DNA from: a virus
DNA: 64,000 bases
IMG/VR virus record: IMGVR_UViG_3300022602_000029
Location: 124,001-188,000 of that record
Direction: 5' to 3' (one strand)
The notes beneath the pieces were generated by a model. That model ran no database searches. It was not told the origin of the DNA and was given only the letters and a program-made list of their open reading frames with translations. Both the position numbers and the translations under genes were made by a program. This document shows positions 1 through 8,396 of the stretch, piece by piece (within the stretch, counting starts at the first letter, position 1; the number at the start of each line of letters is the position of its first letter).

Positions 1-612
1 AGCTATCGAGCTAGTCATCCCGGCAGTCATCTACAAACTGCTGTAACTACTAAACCTAGCAAACTGAAAAAAGGGTCCAAAGCCAGCAAGAGACGCAAGA
101 GTTTCTGTGCCCGCATGAAGGGGATGAAGAAACATCGTACTGGTGCCAAGACCAAACACGATCCAAATTCACGCATTAACAAAAGTCTACGCAAATGGCA
201 TTGTGAAAGCATTGAAGAGATGCAGGATTTAATCTTAGCAGGAGATCTTTACATTGGCCTGTTAAAGGAAAATGCCGTATCAGATTTAGAAAAAGATCTC
301 AAGGACCCTAAGAGCTACGATGCTATAGATCATATGATGACGGCTATAGCTAAGAAGCATAATATATCTCCCAAAAAACTACACGATGAATTCGTAGAGA
401 AACACGGAGAACTGCCAGACGACTGGATCAGTGAAAACTTCGCAGATGGTAAAAAGCCCGGACGTAAAGGGTTGAGCAAACGCCTACATGTTAATACCAA
501 AGGCACTGCGGCAGAACTAGAAAAACGTGCCCATAATGCCACAGGTGAGAAACAACGTATGTTACACTTTGTGGCCAACATGAAAGCTGGCAAAAAGAAG
601 GCACATAAATAA
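1..612 (+). CDS. DUF6321-like phage protein, 5' end cut by window edge
   Basis: The frame is open from base 1, so the gene starts before the window and the ATG at 115 is probably internal. The visible protein is very basic: a Lys/Arg/Ser segment (KASKRRKSFCARMKGMKKH, then GAKTKHDPNSRINKSLRKW) is the signature I associate with DUF6321, common in marine T4-like phages. The C-terminal half (IDHMMTAIAKKHNISPKKLHDEFVEKHG, residues of the 115-start frame ~70-97) looks like a small helical domain, and the end is again Lys-rich. Role unknown; a nucleic-acid-binding virion or packaging-associated protein is possible. The next gene starts 5 bases after its stop, so the two are probably co-transcribed. 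Confidence 0.75.
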   Translation, partial: SYRASHPGSHLQTAVTTKPSKLKKGSKASKRRKSFCARMKGMKKHRTGAKTKHDPNSRINKSLRKWHCESIEEMQDLILAGDLYIGLLKENAVSDLEKDLKDPKSYDAIDHMMTAIAKKHNISPKKLHDEFVEKHGELPDDWISENFADGKKPGRKGLSKRLHVNTKGTAAELEKRAHNATGEKQRMLHFVANMKAGKKKAHK

Positions 613-616
613 AAGT

Positions 617-1195
617 ATGAGAATGAGCGAACTCCTGCCTGAAGTGAGAGATCACGGATCCGGCCACAACAATATGATGGATACCAATCCTACCGAGAGT
701 GGATTCTCTTACGATTCAGAACATGGCGGGATGATGCCTAATCGCGAAGATCCAGATGATGCTGAACACTGCATATGGGTAGATGGCAAGTTATTTCGCA
801 CCTACTGGGGTAAAGATGTCGCTATGCGAATGGCTCACGAACTACATCGTAAATATCCCCATAGACACATTGAAGTAAAGCCTAAGTTCCAAGCAGAACA
901 ACATGATAGTATGCGCATGACTAATAATACCATAGATGACTCAGAGGCTAGAGAAAATGACGAAGGTGGTAGTGTATCAGGTAAAGTGGTATCTAACTTT
1001 ATGGAGAAGACATCTCCTAAACTATGCAGAAGTCCCAAACGTCTAGGACGTAGTGATCATAGTAGCTGTGTAGCACAGGGTCTAAGACCACATCAATCAA
1101 AAGGTAAAGGCCATACTGATGGCAACGGGCATTACCTCAAAGGCCATAAGGCTAAATCCGTCAAATATGGCGGTAATGTTAAAGACTATAGTTAA
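617..1195 (+). CDS. Unknown phage protein with capsid-targeting-like N-terminus
   Basis: A 192-residue protein I cannot assign. It starts MRMSELLPE, a short leader ending in L-x-E, like the gp21-cleaved leaders of T4 internal head proteins and like several other proteins in this window. Residues ~45-90 (DDAEHCIWVDGKLFRTYWGKDVAMRMAHELHRKYP, given in part) read as a compact alpha/beta domain. The tail is rich in His, Gly and Lys and looks disordered. It follows the DUF6321-like gene directly and is followed by a strong sigma70-type promoter, which marks the end of this unit. Confidence 0.6.
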   Translation: MRMSELLPEVRDHGSGHNNMMDTNPTESGFSYDSEHGGMMPNREDPDDAEHCIWVDGKLFRTYWGKDVAMRMAHELHRKYPHRHIEVKPKFQAEQHDSMRMTNNTIDDSEARENDEGGSVSGKVVSNFMEKTSPKLCRSPKRLGRSDHSSCVAQGLRPHQSKGKGHTDGNGHYLKGHKAKSVKYGGNVKDYS

Positions 1196-1200
1196 AAAAT

Positions 1201-1228
1201 TTGACAGCCGCGTCTTAGGTAGTATAAT
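1201..1228 (+). promoter_or_regulatory. sigma70-type promoter for the 1250 gene
   Basis: TTGACA at 1201-1206 and TATAAT at 1223-1228 are both perfect consensus hexamers separated by 16 bases. The start codon of the sugar dehydrogenase lies 22 bases downstream of the -10, so the leader would be short. This points to expression by unmodified host polymerase, early in infection. Confidence 0.85.
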
Positions 1229-1249
1229 TACTACTAACACAGGACCACT

Positions 1250-1990
1250 ATGATCGGAATAATCGGATACGGAATGGTCGGCAAGGCAGTTGAATACGGA
1301 TTCCCAAACTGTAAATCACTGATCGTCGATCCACAATACTCAACATTGACAATAGAACAGCTCTGCGAATCAGAAGTTGAAGCTATATTTGTCTGCGTGC
1401 CAACACCTACAGATGACACAGATTATGCCGTCCTCAAGGATGTTCTAAACAGGATCAAACAATCCGCATACCGAGGATTGACTATAGTCAAAAGCACCAT
1501 ACTACCACATCATCTAGAAGGGTACGATGTAGTTTACAATCCAGAGTTCTTAAGTCGTGCTACAGCCAATAGCGATTTTGTTAATCCACCTTTAGTGTTA
1601 ATAGGAGGCGACAGGAGCGCGGCATTATTAGATATCTATAAGAAATATTCTATCGTCAATCTTAAAGTAGTGATATGCACAGATATCAAGACTGCGTCGC
1701 TGGCCAAATATACCATGAACAGTTTTTATGCTCTTAAGATAACCTATATGAATGCGATCTATGACATCGCTGAAAAGATGGGAGTTGACTATCAATCGAT
1801 CACTGAGATATTAAGATATCAATATTGGATGGGCACACATCATTTTGATGTGCCGGGTCCTGATGGAGATAGGGGGTTTGGTGGTCCTTGCCTTCCTAAA
1901 GACACCGAAGCACTAGCTAAAGAATTTGATGTTGAATTATTAAAAGTTGTATTATCAATTAACAGGAACTATCGAGATGGAACCATTTGA
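1250..1990 (+). CDS. UDP-glucose/GDP-mannose dehydrogenase family protein, short form
   Basis: The family oxidises C6 of a nucleotide sugar to the uronic acid in two NAD-dependent steps. Seen here: an N-terminal Rossmann motif GIIGYGMVGKAV; FVCVPTPTD (~45-53); NPEFLSRATANSDF (~100); a central helical region LAKYTMNSFYALKITYMN; and the active-site segment GFGGPCLPKD near residue 210 with the catalytic Cys. At 246 residues it lacks most of the C-terminal nucleotide-sugar-binding domain of cellular enzymes (usually 390-450), so the active site may be completed differently or the substrate may differ. It has its own sigma70-type promoter and its end overlaps the next gene by 14 bases. Exact substrate unknown. 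Confidence 0.85.
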   Translation: MIGIIGYGMVGKAVEYGFPNCKSLIVDPQYSTLTIEQLCESEVEAIFVCVPTPTDDTDYAVLKDVLNRIKQSAYRGLTIVKSTILPHHLEGYDVVYNPEFLSRATANSDFVNPPLVLIGGDRSAALLDIYKKYSIVNLKVVICTDIKTASLAKYTMNSFYALKITYMNAIYDIAEKMGVDYQSITEILRYQYWMGTHHFDVPGPDGDRGFGGPCLPKDTEALAKEFDVELLKVVLSINRNYRDGTI

Positions 1991-2609
1991 TTATAAAGTT
2001 GTTGAGATATTACAAGAAAAATATAAAAGCGAAAAACCAATAGTTAAAAAAATTCCAAAAGACTGCGATGTCTTGTATAATGGAGAACATGGTCTTTTAG
2101 TCGTACCTAGAACCGTTAAAGCTATAGCATCGCTTACTAAAAAGACTATATGGTGCATAAGTTATCCTATCGATAATCCAGATCATTCTTTCTACACCTA
2201 TTCATCAAATGCCTACGTATTCATTAGCGCATCTAAAGACATATATGGGTGGCATGTAGACTTAAAAACAGGATATGGTAAATTTATTACACAGTATTCT
2301 AATAAGTTACATGGAATTGGAAAGCAACAAATCATAGATTTACCTCCTATTAGAGAACTGTTTGATCTTATAGAAAATGAAATTCTTAAGAGTGCTAAAC
2401 TATCTTATTATTATTCTTTAACTATGATACAAGGAAGATGGCAGAAGTGTGAAGGGGTTATATTTGAGGACGACATATTTTCTAAAAAATATCTACATCT
2501 TCTTAGGAAGCATGGAGAAGAATTGCCAGAATATAAAGTTCATACAGATGATAAGTTTTTTTGGGGTTTTATAAGAAAGCAGTGGAACGTTATCAAATCT
2601 TGGTTTTAG
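1977..2609 (+). CDS. Unknown protein coupled to the sugar dehydrogenase
   Basis: About 210 residues, starting MEPFDYK at the ATG at 1977, which has AGGA upstream and overlaps the end of the dehydrogenase gene; the upstream in-frame ATG at 1947 would lie deeper inside that gene and is less likely. I recognise no family. The first half looks alpha/beta; the C-terminus is rich in Trp, Phe and Lys (FFWGFIRKQWNVIKSWF). The last 17 bases overlap tail-to-tail with the minus-strand gene. Coupling with a nucleotide-sugar enzyme suggests a sugar-related role, but that is only context. Confidence 0.5.
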   Translation: MEPFDYKVVEILQEKYKSEKPIVKKIPKDCDVLYNGEHGLLVVPRTVKAIASLTKKTIWCISYPIDNPDHSFYTYSSNAYVFISASKDIYGWHVDLKTGYGKFITQYSNKLHGIGKQQIIDLPPIRELFDLIENEILKSAKLSYYYSLTMIQGRWQKCEGVIFEDDIFSKKYLHLLRKHGEELPEYKVHTDDKFFWGFIRKQWNVIKSWF

Positions 2610-3141
2610 AAAAGTTTTTTTCAAAATTTCTTTGTTGCCTTACTGCTTCTTTATTGATTTTAGTAACATTGCCGACTGATATGGCAATACGTTTAGATTT
2701 AATATTTCTAACACCGTGCGGTTCTGAAGTGTTAAGTCTATGCCAAGTGGCTTTTGGAATAACAGCATCGTAGGTTATAGGAGATTCGTCGTCTGCTTGC
2801 TCTGTCCATATAGTATGAACATCTTCACCACCACACTCTAATAAGAAATTATAGGCATAAGTTCTTGTCGTATCTACATGTACAGCTAGGCTGTCATTGA
2901 TTGTTTGAACAATAGCATAATAAGATTCTTGTTCAAACAATGGACCTATATGTCGATCGATCCAATCTTTGATAATTCCGTCTACATTGTAGGTATTAAA
3001 GTTTCTATAGCTAGATTTTGAATTTTTAGAAAATCTATAAGTTGTATTTGATGTGTTTATTAAATCAAAAACCGATTGTATAACTTCATCTGAAGGTAAT
3101 GGTATTTCCGGATGATAGGTAAGAAATTTATCGTGCTCCAT
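2593..3141 (-). CDS. Putative Fe(II)/2-oxoglutarate oxygenase-like beta-helix protein
   Basis: A 182-residue minus-strand protein. HVD at residues 88-90, then HGVRN (His142) and Arg151 in RIAISV, have the order and spacing of the HxD...H metal triad and 2-oxoglutarate-binding Arg of double-stranded beta-helix oxygenases. The segment between (TYAYNFLLECGG, then WHRLNTSEPHGVRN) fits the core strands. Substrate unknown. It is divergently transcribed from the gene at 3180, with only 38 bases between start codons. The call rests on motif spacing only. Confidence 0.55.
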   Translation of the reverse strand: MEHDKFLTYHPEIPLPSDEVIQSVFDLINTSNTTYRFSKNSKSSYRNFNTYNVDGIIKDWIDRHIGPLFEQESYYAIVQTINDSLAVHVDTTRTYAYNFLLECGGEDVHTIWTEQADDESPITYDAVIPKATWHRLNTSEPHGVRNIKSKRIAISVGNVTKINKEAVRQQRNFEKNFSKTKI

Positions 3142-3169
3142 TGATCTTGTCTTTAGTTTATGCTATATT
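3141..3169 (+). promoter_or_regulatory. Probable sigma70-type promoter for the 3180 gene
   Basis: TTGATC (3141-3146) and TATATT (3164-3169) are separated by 17 bases and sit just before the ATG at 3180, giving a nearly leaderless transcript. The -35 touches the start codon of the divergent minus-strand gene, so the two could be co-regulated. Confidence 0.5.
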
Positions 3170-3179
3170 TACATGTAAC

Positions 3180-3788
3180 ATGTCGCCTATTATAAAAACT
3201 AAATTTCCAACAGATAATGTTCCCTGGGAAAAGATATATCAAGATTTTGTCGATTCTAACTTTTTAGATAAACCAGGTTCTGCTGGAACCGGGAATACTG
3301 ATACAACATATTTTAGTCATCTGCGTAGAGATTTAGAACCTTGGGCAGAGGGTTTTCGCAATCACTTATTGGAAATAGTATGTCCGTTGTTACATTGGGC
3401 ACAATCTCCGACTTGGAATGATCTTGTTCTTAGAACATGGATGAATAGATATCGGAAAACTGGTGGTACTGTAAAACACACACATAGATGGACTGAACTA
3501 GCAGTAGTTTGGTATCTAAAGGCTGAAGATGGTGCTGCCAACTTTGTATATGAACACAATGATCGACAATCAGAAATACCAGTTACGACCGGAGATATAT
3601 TGATATTTCCTGGTGATCTACCTCATCTAGCAAAAGAACAACTATCTGATGATTCAAGGATCATCATGGCAACAAATTTATCTTGGACGTATAGATGTAT
3701 AGATAAAGTAAGCATAGAAACATTTGACAAGATATTAAGCAGTAGACTAGCCTACCTACATTCAGTACTATCTAGCGGAAATGATTAA
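3180..3788 (+). CDS. Putative non-heme Fe oxygenase (HxH...H beta-helix), paralogue A
   Basis: About 202 residues from ATG 3180 (MSPIIKTKFPTDNVPW). KHTHR (His100, His102), FPGDLPHL (His149) and Arg160 give an HxH...H...R pattern in a double-stranded beta-helix layout (LAVVWYL, then TGDILIFPG), as in the phage-rich putative 2OG-Fe(II) oxygenase families. The gene at 21566 encodes a clear paralogue with the same residues at the same numbers. A start at 3141 would only add a hydrophobic 13-residue extension overlapping the promoter. Substrate unknown; neighbours suggest a sugar or peptide side chain. Confidence 0.6.
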   Translation: MSPIIKTKFPTDNVPWEKIYQDFVDSNFLDKPGSAGTGNTDTTYFSHLRRDLEPWAEGFRNHLLEIVCPLLHWAQSPTWNDLVLRTWMNRYRKTGGTVKHTHRWTELAVVWYLKAEDGAANFVYEHNDRQSEIPVTTGDILIFPGDLPHLAKEQLSDDSRIIMATNLSWTYRCIDKVSIETFDKILSSRLAYLHSVLSSGND

Positions 3789-3790
3789 TC

Positions 3791-3798
3791 TATAAATA
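3791..3798 (+). promoter_or_regulatory. T4-type late promoter (TATAAATA)
   Basis: A perfect T4 late -10 box lies 28 bases before the first radical-SAM gene, which also has AAGGAAC as ribosome-binding site. No other good promoter is visible for many kilobases, so this may drive the head of the long cluster late in infection, when virion proteins are made. Confidence 0.6.
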
Positions 3799-3826
3799 TT
3801 GCAAAGCATATTAAAAAGGAACTTTT

Positions 3827-4933
3827 ATGGTAATTGACTTAAACGTAACAAGTACATGCAATCTAGCGTGTACTTATTGCTCTGAGGGATACGAGTGCGG
3901 CCTATCAACTGCCTATGAAGAAAACACAGAAGTAACGCTGGATGATATAGAGCAATTTATGGCTAAGATAGATGATCCTAAACGAGACATATATTTCTGG
4001 GGAGGTGAACCTTTTGTAAACTGGGAATTCTGCCGAGGAGTGATGGAGAAATACAAGGATGATCCTAACTATAACTTTTTCTTTTATACCAACGGAGTCT
4101 ATCTAAAGAAATATCTAAAAGAGCTGGTACGTTTCCATGAAGCTATGCCAAATAGGTTAAAGATACAGGTTAGCTATGACGGTAAACCTGTTAATGATAT
4201 CACACGTATAGATAAAAAAGGAGATCCCAGCAGTAGATTGGTTAAGAGTAACTATCTAGCGGCTAAGAACGCAGGGTTGAATGTCAAAATGAAATCTGTA
4301 TTAACCGCAGAACATTTCCATCTTATATATGAGGCTTTTCTTGATGTAATCGAGCTGGACGATAACTACTTCCCTACGCCTGATATGTATAGCCAGCTTA
4401 CATGGGAAGAGTTTCAACCCAAATTAGAAATACTCAAGGAAGGACTGGCTAAGATAGCCAAATACATCTATGTGAACAAATTGCCTCCAGAGAAGTTTGG
4501 TTGGTTCACACAGTCACGTGCTCTATGCGCAAGCGGCATTAACTATGTGTCAGTTGATTTGAATGGCGATATCAGTCCATGTCATGGTTGTATGTATAAA
4601 GAATCACATGCGCATGTCATGGGCAATATATTACAAGCACCAGACATAGACGCTTTGATTAAAGAAAAGACTCAGATGTACAAAGATGCTCTGCAGAATC
4701 AACCTCTGGACTGCCAGTCATGCGACAGTCAGTTCTGCATGAAGTGTAATGCCGCTACGTTTGAAAAAAGTGCAGGCGAAACATATCTAGACAAATGGAG
4801 TGATCATACCAGTAACTGGCAGGTATGTAGAGTGTTCAAGGCTAACGAAGTTGTACATCATGCCCTACGCACAGCTTTAAAAAGTTATAAGAAACCAAGA
4901 TTTGAAATAAAGGCAGAACAATGTTCACTCTAG
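3827..4933 (+). CDS. Radical SAM/SPASM protein 1
   Basis: Radical-SAM enzymes cleave S-adenosylmethionine with a 4Fe-4S cluster to start radical chemistry. The canonical Cx3Cx2C is CNLACTYC (Cys11, 15, 18), and GGEP (59-62) is the SAM-binding motif. From Cys234 on there is a SPASM-like set: CASG, PCHGC, then CQSCDSQFCMKCNAATF and a late WQVC, enough for auxiliary clusters. SPASM enzymes typically modify peptides or sugars. 368 residues is a normal length. It opens the cluster and overlaps the next radical-SAM gene by 13 bases, so the two are probably made together. Substrate not known; the Cys-rich protein at 7608 is a candidate. Confidence 0.9.
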   Translation: MVIDLNVTSTCNLACTYCSEGYECGLSTAYEENTEVTLDDIEQFMAKIDDPKRDIYFWGGEPFVNWEFCRGVMEKYKDDPNYNFFFYTNGVYLKKYLKELVRFHEAMPNRLKIQVSYDGKPVNDITRIDKKGDPSSRLVKSNYLAAKNAGLNVKMKSVLTAEHFHLIYEAFLDVIELDDNYFPTPDMYSQLTWEEFQPKLEILKEGLAKIAKYIYVNKLPPEKFGWFTQSRALCASGINYVSVDLNGDISPCHGCMYKESHAHVMGNILQAPDIDALIKEKTQMYKDALQNQPLDCQSCDSQFCMKCNAATFEKSAGETYLDKWSDHTSNWQVCRVFKANEVVHHALRTALKSYKKPRFEIKAEQCSL

Positions 4934-6045
4934 AAATATCAGTAACAGAAAAATGTAACTTAGGATGTCCCTACTGTTACGTTGCTAATCGTCCTACATG
5001 GATGGAACCGGAAACATTTGACAGAGCTTTACCAGAGTTATACAAACTAATGAATCGCAGTGGGGATGTTGACTATCATGTCAGTTTCTTCGGCGGTGAA
5101 CCCTTGCTTAACTTTGATCTGATTAAACATGCTGTTCCTAAGCTAGCCGCTGATCCTAAATGTAAAGGGATCAACATCATAACCAACCTCACTATGATAG
5201 ATGAGGAAAAAGCCAAATACCTAAAAGAAAACAATGTCGGGGTCAGTTGGAGCTTTGATGGGATGAGCAGTAATGAAACACGACCATTATTGCCTTTGCT
5301 AGAAAATACAAATCCAGAAACAGGAGAACTGTTTAATGGTATCTTGGATATGTACAACTATAAAAAAGATCTAATCACTGATCTTACTAACGGCTGCAAG
5401 GTCATGATATGGCCGGGTAATACCAAAGACATGACTGAGAACTTTGAGTTCTTACTAGGCTGGGGAATCGAACATCCGGATTTTAGTATTGTTCGTGATG
5501 ATGTTTGGACTAGAGATGATATAGTTGAGTTCAGATATGAATGCGAGAGATTAGCCGACGCATGGATCATCAAGATCAAAGAAGGCATTCCTTGTAGTGT
5601 AGGATTCCTAAGACTAGCGATCCTAGATATATTATTTGGGTTAGTTAAAGGTAAGAGACAGTTTGGTTGTTTCGCAGGAACTAACGGCGGTGTGCTAATG
5701 AGCAGTGGAGAGTTTTATCCATGTGCTCGCTTCGCTAGTAAAAAGATAATGAAGATGGATGAGCAGTATGATTTCAAGTATTATCAAAACATATTTAATC
5801 CTGGAAGCTATGACAAATGTCAGCCTTGTGATCTTAAGCAGGTATGTAACGCAGGATGTACCTACAGCCAAGTTATGAATGATAATAAACCTTTAGATTC
5901 AGTTTGTGAACTATTTCACATCTATTATGAACAGGCTATGAGAGTAGTAGCCGCATGTAGGAATGAACCTATCTTCCAAGACCTAATATTACATTACATT
6001 GAAAACGTAGGTGTAGAATCAGAAGGTGTAGAATGCAGGAACTAA
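4921..6045 (+). CDS. Radical SAM/SPASM protein 2
   Basis: 374 residues. Cx3Cx2C is CNLGCPYC (Cys12, 16, 19), followed by GGEP at 58-61. The last ~130 residues carry a SPASM-type pattern: CFAGTNGGVL, YPCARF, CQPCDLKQVCNAGCTY and a final CELF. The layout resembles sulfatase- and peptide-maturing enzymes. It begins at ATG 4921 inside the end of the preceding radical-SAM gene and its own end overlaps the small 6033 gene by 13 bases. Reaction unknown: thioether, C-C or epimerisation chemistry are all possible for the family. Confidence 0.9.
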   Translation: MFTLEISVTEKCNLGCPYCYVANRPTWMEPETFDRALPELYKLMNRSGDVDYHVSFFGGEPLLNFDLIKHAVPKLAADPKCKGINIITNLTMIDEEKAKYLKENNVGVSWSFDGMSSNETRPLLPLLENTNPETGELFNGILDMYNYKKDLITDLTNGCKVMIWPGNTKDMTENFEFLLGWGIEHPDFSIVRDDVWTRDDIVEFRYECERLADAWIIKIKEGIPCSVGFLRLAILDILFGLVKGKRQFGCFAGTNGGVLMSSGEFYPCARFASKKIMKMDEQYDFKYYQNIFNPGSYDKCQPCDLKQVCNAGCTYSQVMNDNKPLDSVCELFHIYYEQAMRVVAACRNEPIFQDLILHYIENVGVESEGVECRN

Positions 6046-6350
6046 AAAAGAAAACCTATCGCAGTTTGGCAAGTATTCCTGTCAAGGTAGAGATGCAGCC
6101 CGTTGAACATGCTACTGATCGTGTATTGACTACAGAAGAACTACAAGAGCAGATAGAAGAAGCACGTAAAGGCAAGGCCAAGGTAGATAGTAAGTATGTA
6201 GGTTTCGAGTTAGATGAACGCGGACATCTATTTGAATATAAACTAGACTATGTTTCTTTTTTATCCGATATGAGTTATATCATCAAAGAAGCTAAAAAGA
6301 GACCAAAAGAAAACAGATACAAAAATACTCACGAGATGATTATACAATGA
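6033..6350 (+). CDS. Small charged protein between radical-SAM genes
   Basis: 105 residues, no family recognised. It is mostly charged and helical (TEELQEQIEEARKGKAK at ~34-50), with a short alpha/beta-like middle (YVGFELDERGHLFEYKLDYV) and a basic tail. It overlaps the genes on both sides (13 and 4 bases), so it is translationally coupled to two radical-SAM enzymes. A partner, peptide-presenting or precursor role is possible; the ~55-80 segment could be a small beta element, but I see no clear RiPP recognition element. Confidence 0.6.
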   Translation: MQELKKKTYRSLASIPVKVEMQPVEHATDRVLTTEELQEQIEEARKGKAKVDSKYVGFELDERGHLFEYKLDYVSFLSDMSYIIKEAKKRPKENRYKNTHEMIIQ

Positions 6351-7240
6351 TACCCATCATACAGGAAAATCCAGGATTAGGTTTCTATGTAGGAGATTCT
6401 ACAGATAAACCCACACCTGTAGGGTCTGGTGTGAATGTAATCTATTTTACGAATAAATGTAATCTGGCCTGTACCTACTGCTATGAAGATCTTCCAGGTC
6501 GTCCTCCGCAGATAATGACGCGAGAAGATATACGTAAATCAATAGATATGATATTATCCAGAGAGAATCCTGATAACCAGACCTTGATAGTATTATTTGG
6601 AGGAGAAGCTACTCTAGAATGGGAAAATGTCTGCTACTGCATGGAGTATGCCTACAGTAAAAAGACTAACATACACTTTAATCTCACTACTAATGGTATA
6701 AAATATCTCAGTCAAAAGTTTATCGACGAAACTAAAACTAACTTTTTCTACAGTATGGGCCTATTAAGCATAGATATCAGCTTTGATGGTGTTGGTAATG
6801 GGGACAGAGTATTCCACAACGGATCGGATTCTACCCTTTCTATGATCAGAGTTTTTGGAAATCTCTTGAAGAATAACGTGAAGTTTAGGATAAGATACAC
6901 TATGCATCATAGAAATATCAATAATATCTATGAAGATATATCTATGATCATCAATAAGTTCCGTCCTACGAGATTAATCACCAGTGTAGCCTGGGATACA
7001 TTACAAGACGGTGATAGATCTAAACTAGAGTCAGCAAAAGAACTGTTCAGAAAAGACTGGATAAATAAAAAAATAACTATTCCTGTCTGCGAATTCTTTT
7101 GTGATATGTGTAGCGGATGCGGAGAGAGGAAAGAATTGAAAACATACTACACAGATGAAGGTAACGTAACTACTTATGGTAACTATGAAAACGCTCCAAA
7201 GTTCCATGATTTTAAAGAAAAGGTAACAATATGTCAGTAA
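6347..7240 (+). CDS. Radical SAM protein 3
   Basis: 297 residues. CNLACTYC (Cys38, 42, 45) is the cluster motif and GGEA (85-88) takes the GGEP position. The C-terminus has a compact cysteine group, CEFFCDMCSGCGERK, able to hold an auxiliary cluster, shorter than a full SPASM domain. TTNGIKY and DISFDGVG are typical radical-SAM barrel segments. Starts with ATGA overlap with the previous gene, and its end overlaps the 7231 gene by 10 bases. Its two downstream neighbours are an acidic small protein and the Cys-rich S74 protein, so it is the enzyme nearest to that likely substrate. Confidence 0.9.
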   Translation: MIPIIQENPGLGFYVGDSTDKPTPVGSGVNVIYFTNKCNLACTYCYEDLPGRPPQIMTREDIRKSIDMILSRENPDNQTLIVLFGGEATLEWENVCYCMEYAYSKKTNIHFNLTTNGIKYLSQKFIDETKTNFFYSMGLLSIDISFDGVGNGDRVFHNGSDSTLSMIRVFGNLLKNNVKFRIRYTMHHRNINNIYEDISMIINKFRPTRLITSVAWDTLQDGDRSKLESAKELFRKDWINKKITIPVCEFFCDMCSGCGERKELKTYYTDEGNVTTYGNYENAPKFHDFKEKVTICQ

Positions 7241-7605
7241 TCGAAAAAATGAACCAAATAGCGTCTCTGATAGGTGAGATCAAACAGGAAGATGAAAATG
7301 CTGGAAATCTTCTGGCAGAAGGGTTTCTTCTATCAGCTAAACTAATGCAGGAGATAACAGAAGCTGGAAATAGAGACAAGATTGATATTTCAGAACATTT
7401 AGCGATGATCGGAAGAGTTTTTGGTTTCACCGTGGAAGACCTAGTAAAATTTGTATTACAGAATAACTTCCAAAGCGTCGAATCAGACAAAGAACCTGAT
7501 CCGGCCACATTAGAATTTATAACCAGCGATCTAGACGACTATGAAAAATTCTTAGCACAGAATAAAGCAAAGGAAGACCTAGATTTCCTATCTAAGGAGA
7601 TTTAA
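7231..7605 (+). CDS. Small acidic helical protein next to the Cys-rich gene
   Basis: 124 residues, acidic, no family recognised. Helical heptad-like stretches at the start (MNQIASLIGEIKQEDENAG) and at the end (DDYEKFLAQNKAKEDLDF). No cysteines. It lies between the third radical-SAM gene (10-base overlap) and the Cys-rich protein (2-base gap), so it could be a chaperone or adaptor for that protein, or an independent small protein. Start at ATG 7231 has AAGGTAAC upstream. Confidence 0.55.
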   Translation: MSVIEKMNQIASLIGEIKQEDENAGNLLAEGFLLSAKLMQEITEAGNRDKIDISEHLAMIGRVFGFTVEDLVKFVLQNNFQSVESDKEPDPATLEFITSDLDDYEKFLAQNKAKEDLDFLSKEI

Positions 7606-7607
7606 AA

Positions 7608-8396
7608 ATGACCTATTGTTCTTGCCTAGCCTGCGGTTCAGTTTGCTGTAACGCCACTGGCGGGGGTACTTGTGGACCTCAAGGATGTTGTGCTTCCTAC
7701 GCTACAGCCTCATTAAGTTATAGTACAGGTATATGTGGCGCCGGAAGTTGTTCCTACACACCTACTTCTCTATCAGGAGTGATCTGTGGAGCTTGTTTTT
7801 GCCAACTATTGACTAATGTCTGCTGTGAAATGTGTAGAAGGAATCGTAGTGCTCCTAGCGGATGGGGACAGAGTAATCCTATTAATCACTCTGATTTTAA
7901 CAGTTTGGTAAACTATATCAACCAATCTAGTTGTTGGCCTGCCGCTTGCTATCAAAGCTATTGTAATGGTAGTACGACTCCATGTAGTCAATCTAGTGCT
8001 GGAGCTCCATCGGGGGTTCCCGCAAACGCTAACGCAGGAGATGTAATTTATAGTAGCTGTATAAATGCCTTAGTCAGCGCCATAGTTACTGCTGGTAATG
8101 CCTGTACCTGTAACTGCAACTACTGTACATGTAACTGCAACTACTGTACCTGTAACTGTAACTATACATGTACCTGTAACTGTAACTACAGTGATATCAG
8201 ATTGAAAAAGAATATCAAACTATTGAAAACTATTAAGGGTATAAACATCTACAGTTTTAACTATGAATGGGATGACACAGAACAGATAGGAGTGATGGCA
8301 CAAGAATTATTAGAATCAGGACATGACTATGCTGTCACTACAGATTCGAATGGGTTTTATATGGTTGATTACAGCAAACTACCAGTGAAGATGTAA
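7608..8396 (+). CDS. Cys-rich repeat protein with C-terminal S74 intramolecular-chaperone domain
   Basis: 262 residues in two parts. Residues 1-194 hold about 33 cysteines, many as CxC, CC or CxxC, ending in CTCNCNY repeats (~165-194); no cysteine follows. Residue 195 starts SDIRLKKNI, the hallmark of the peptidase S74 intramolecular chaperone that trimerises phage fibres and then cuts itself off just before this Ser; Ser195 and Lys200 would be the catalytic dyad, and IGVMAQELLE follows. The domain is short (~68 residues) and lacks the usual C-terminal helix. No signal peptide or hydrophobic segment. A trimeric virion fibre or tip is the best reading; a metal-binding protein is possible. It follows radical-SAM genes and is a prime candidate substrate for thioether or other crosslinks. 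Confidence 0.8.
   Translation: MTYCSCLACGSVCCNATGGGTCGPQGCCASYATASLSYSTGICGAGSCSYTPTSLSGVICGACFCQLLTNVCCEMCRRNRSAPSGWGQSNPINHSDFNSLVNYINQSSCWPAACYQSYCNGSTTPCSQSSAGAPSGVPANANAGDVIYSSCINALVSAIVTAGNACTCNCNYCTCNCNYCTCNCNYTCTCNCNYSDIRLKKNIKLLKTIKGINIYSFNYEWDDTEQIGVMAQELLESGHDYAVTTDSNGFYMVDYSKLPVKM
8103..8189 (+). repeat. Tandem 21-base coding repeats (CTCNCNY)
   Basis: Three consecutive 21-base units (8103-8123, 8124-8144, 8145-8165) and a fourth with a 3-base insertion (8166-8189) encode CTCNCNY. Units differ by only a few silent or near-silent bases (tgc/tgt, acc/aca), so the array is recent or maintained by slippage. It ends exactly at the S74 cleavage serine. Confidence 0.9.

Noticed and set aside
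8103-8189. Possible CRISPR array
   Set aside because: Direct repeats have no spacers and keep the coding frame (CTCNCNY). They are protein repeats.
7608-8190. Metallothionein or keratin-like protein as the sole explanation for Cys richness
   Set aside because: The direct fusion to an S74 phage-fibre chaperone and many Thr/Ser/Gly linkers point to a virion protein. Metal binding cannot be ruled out but is not needed to explain the gene.
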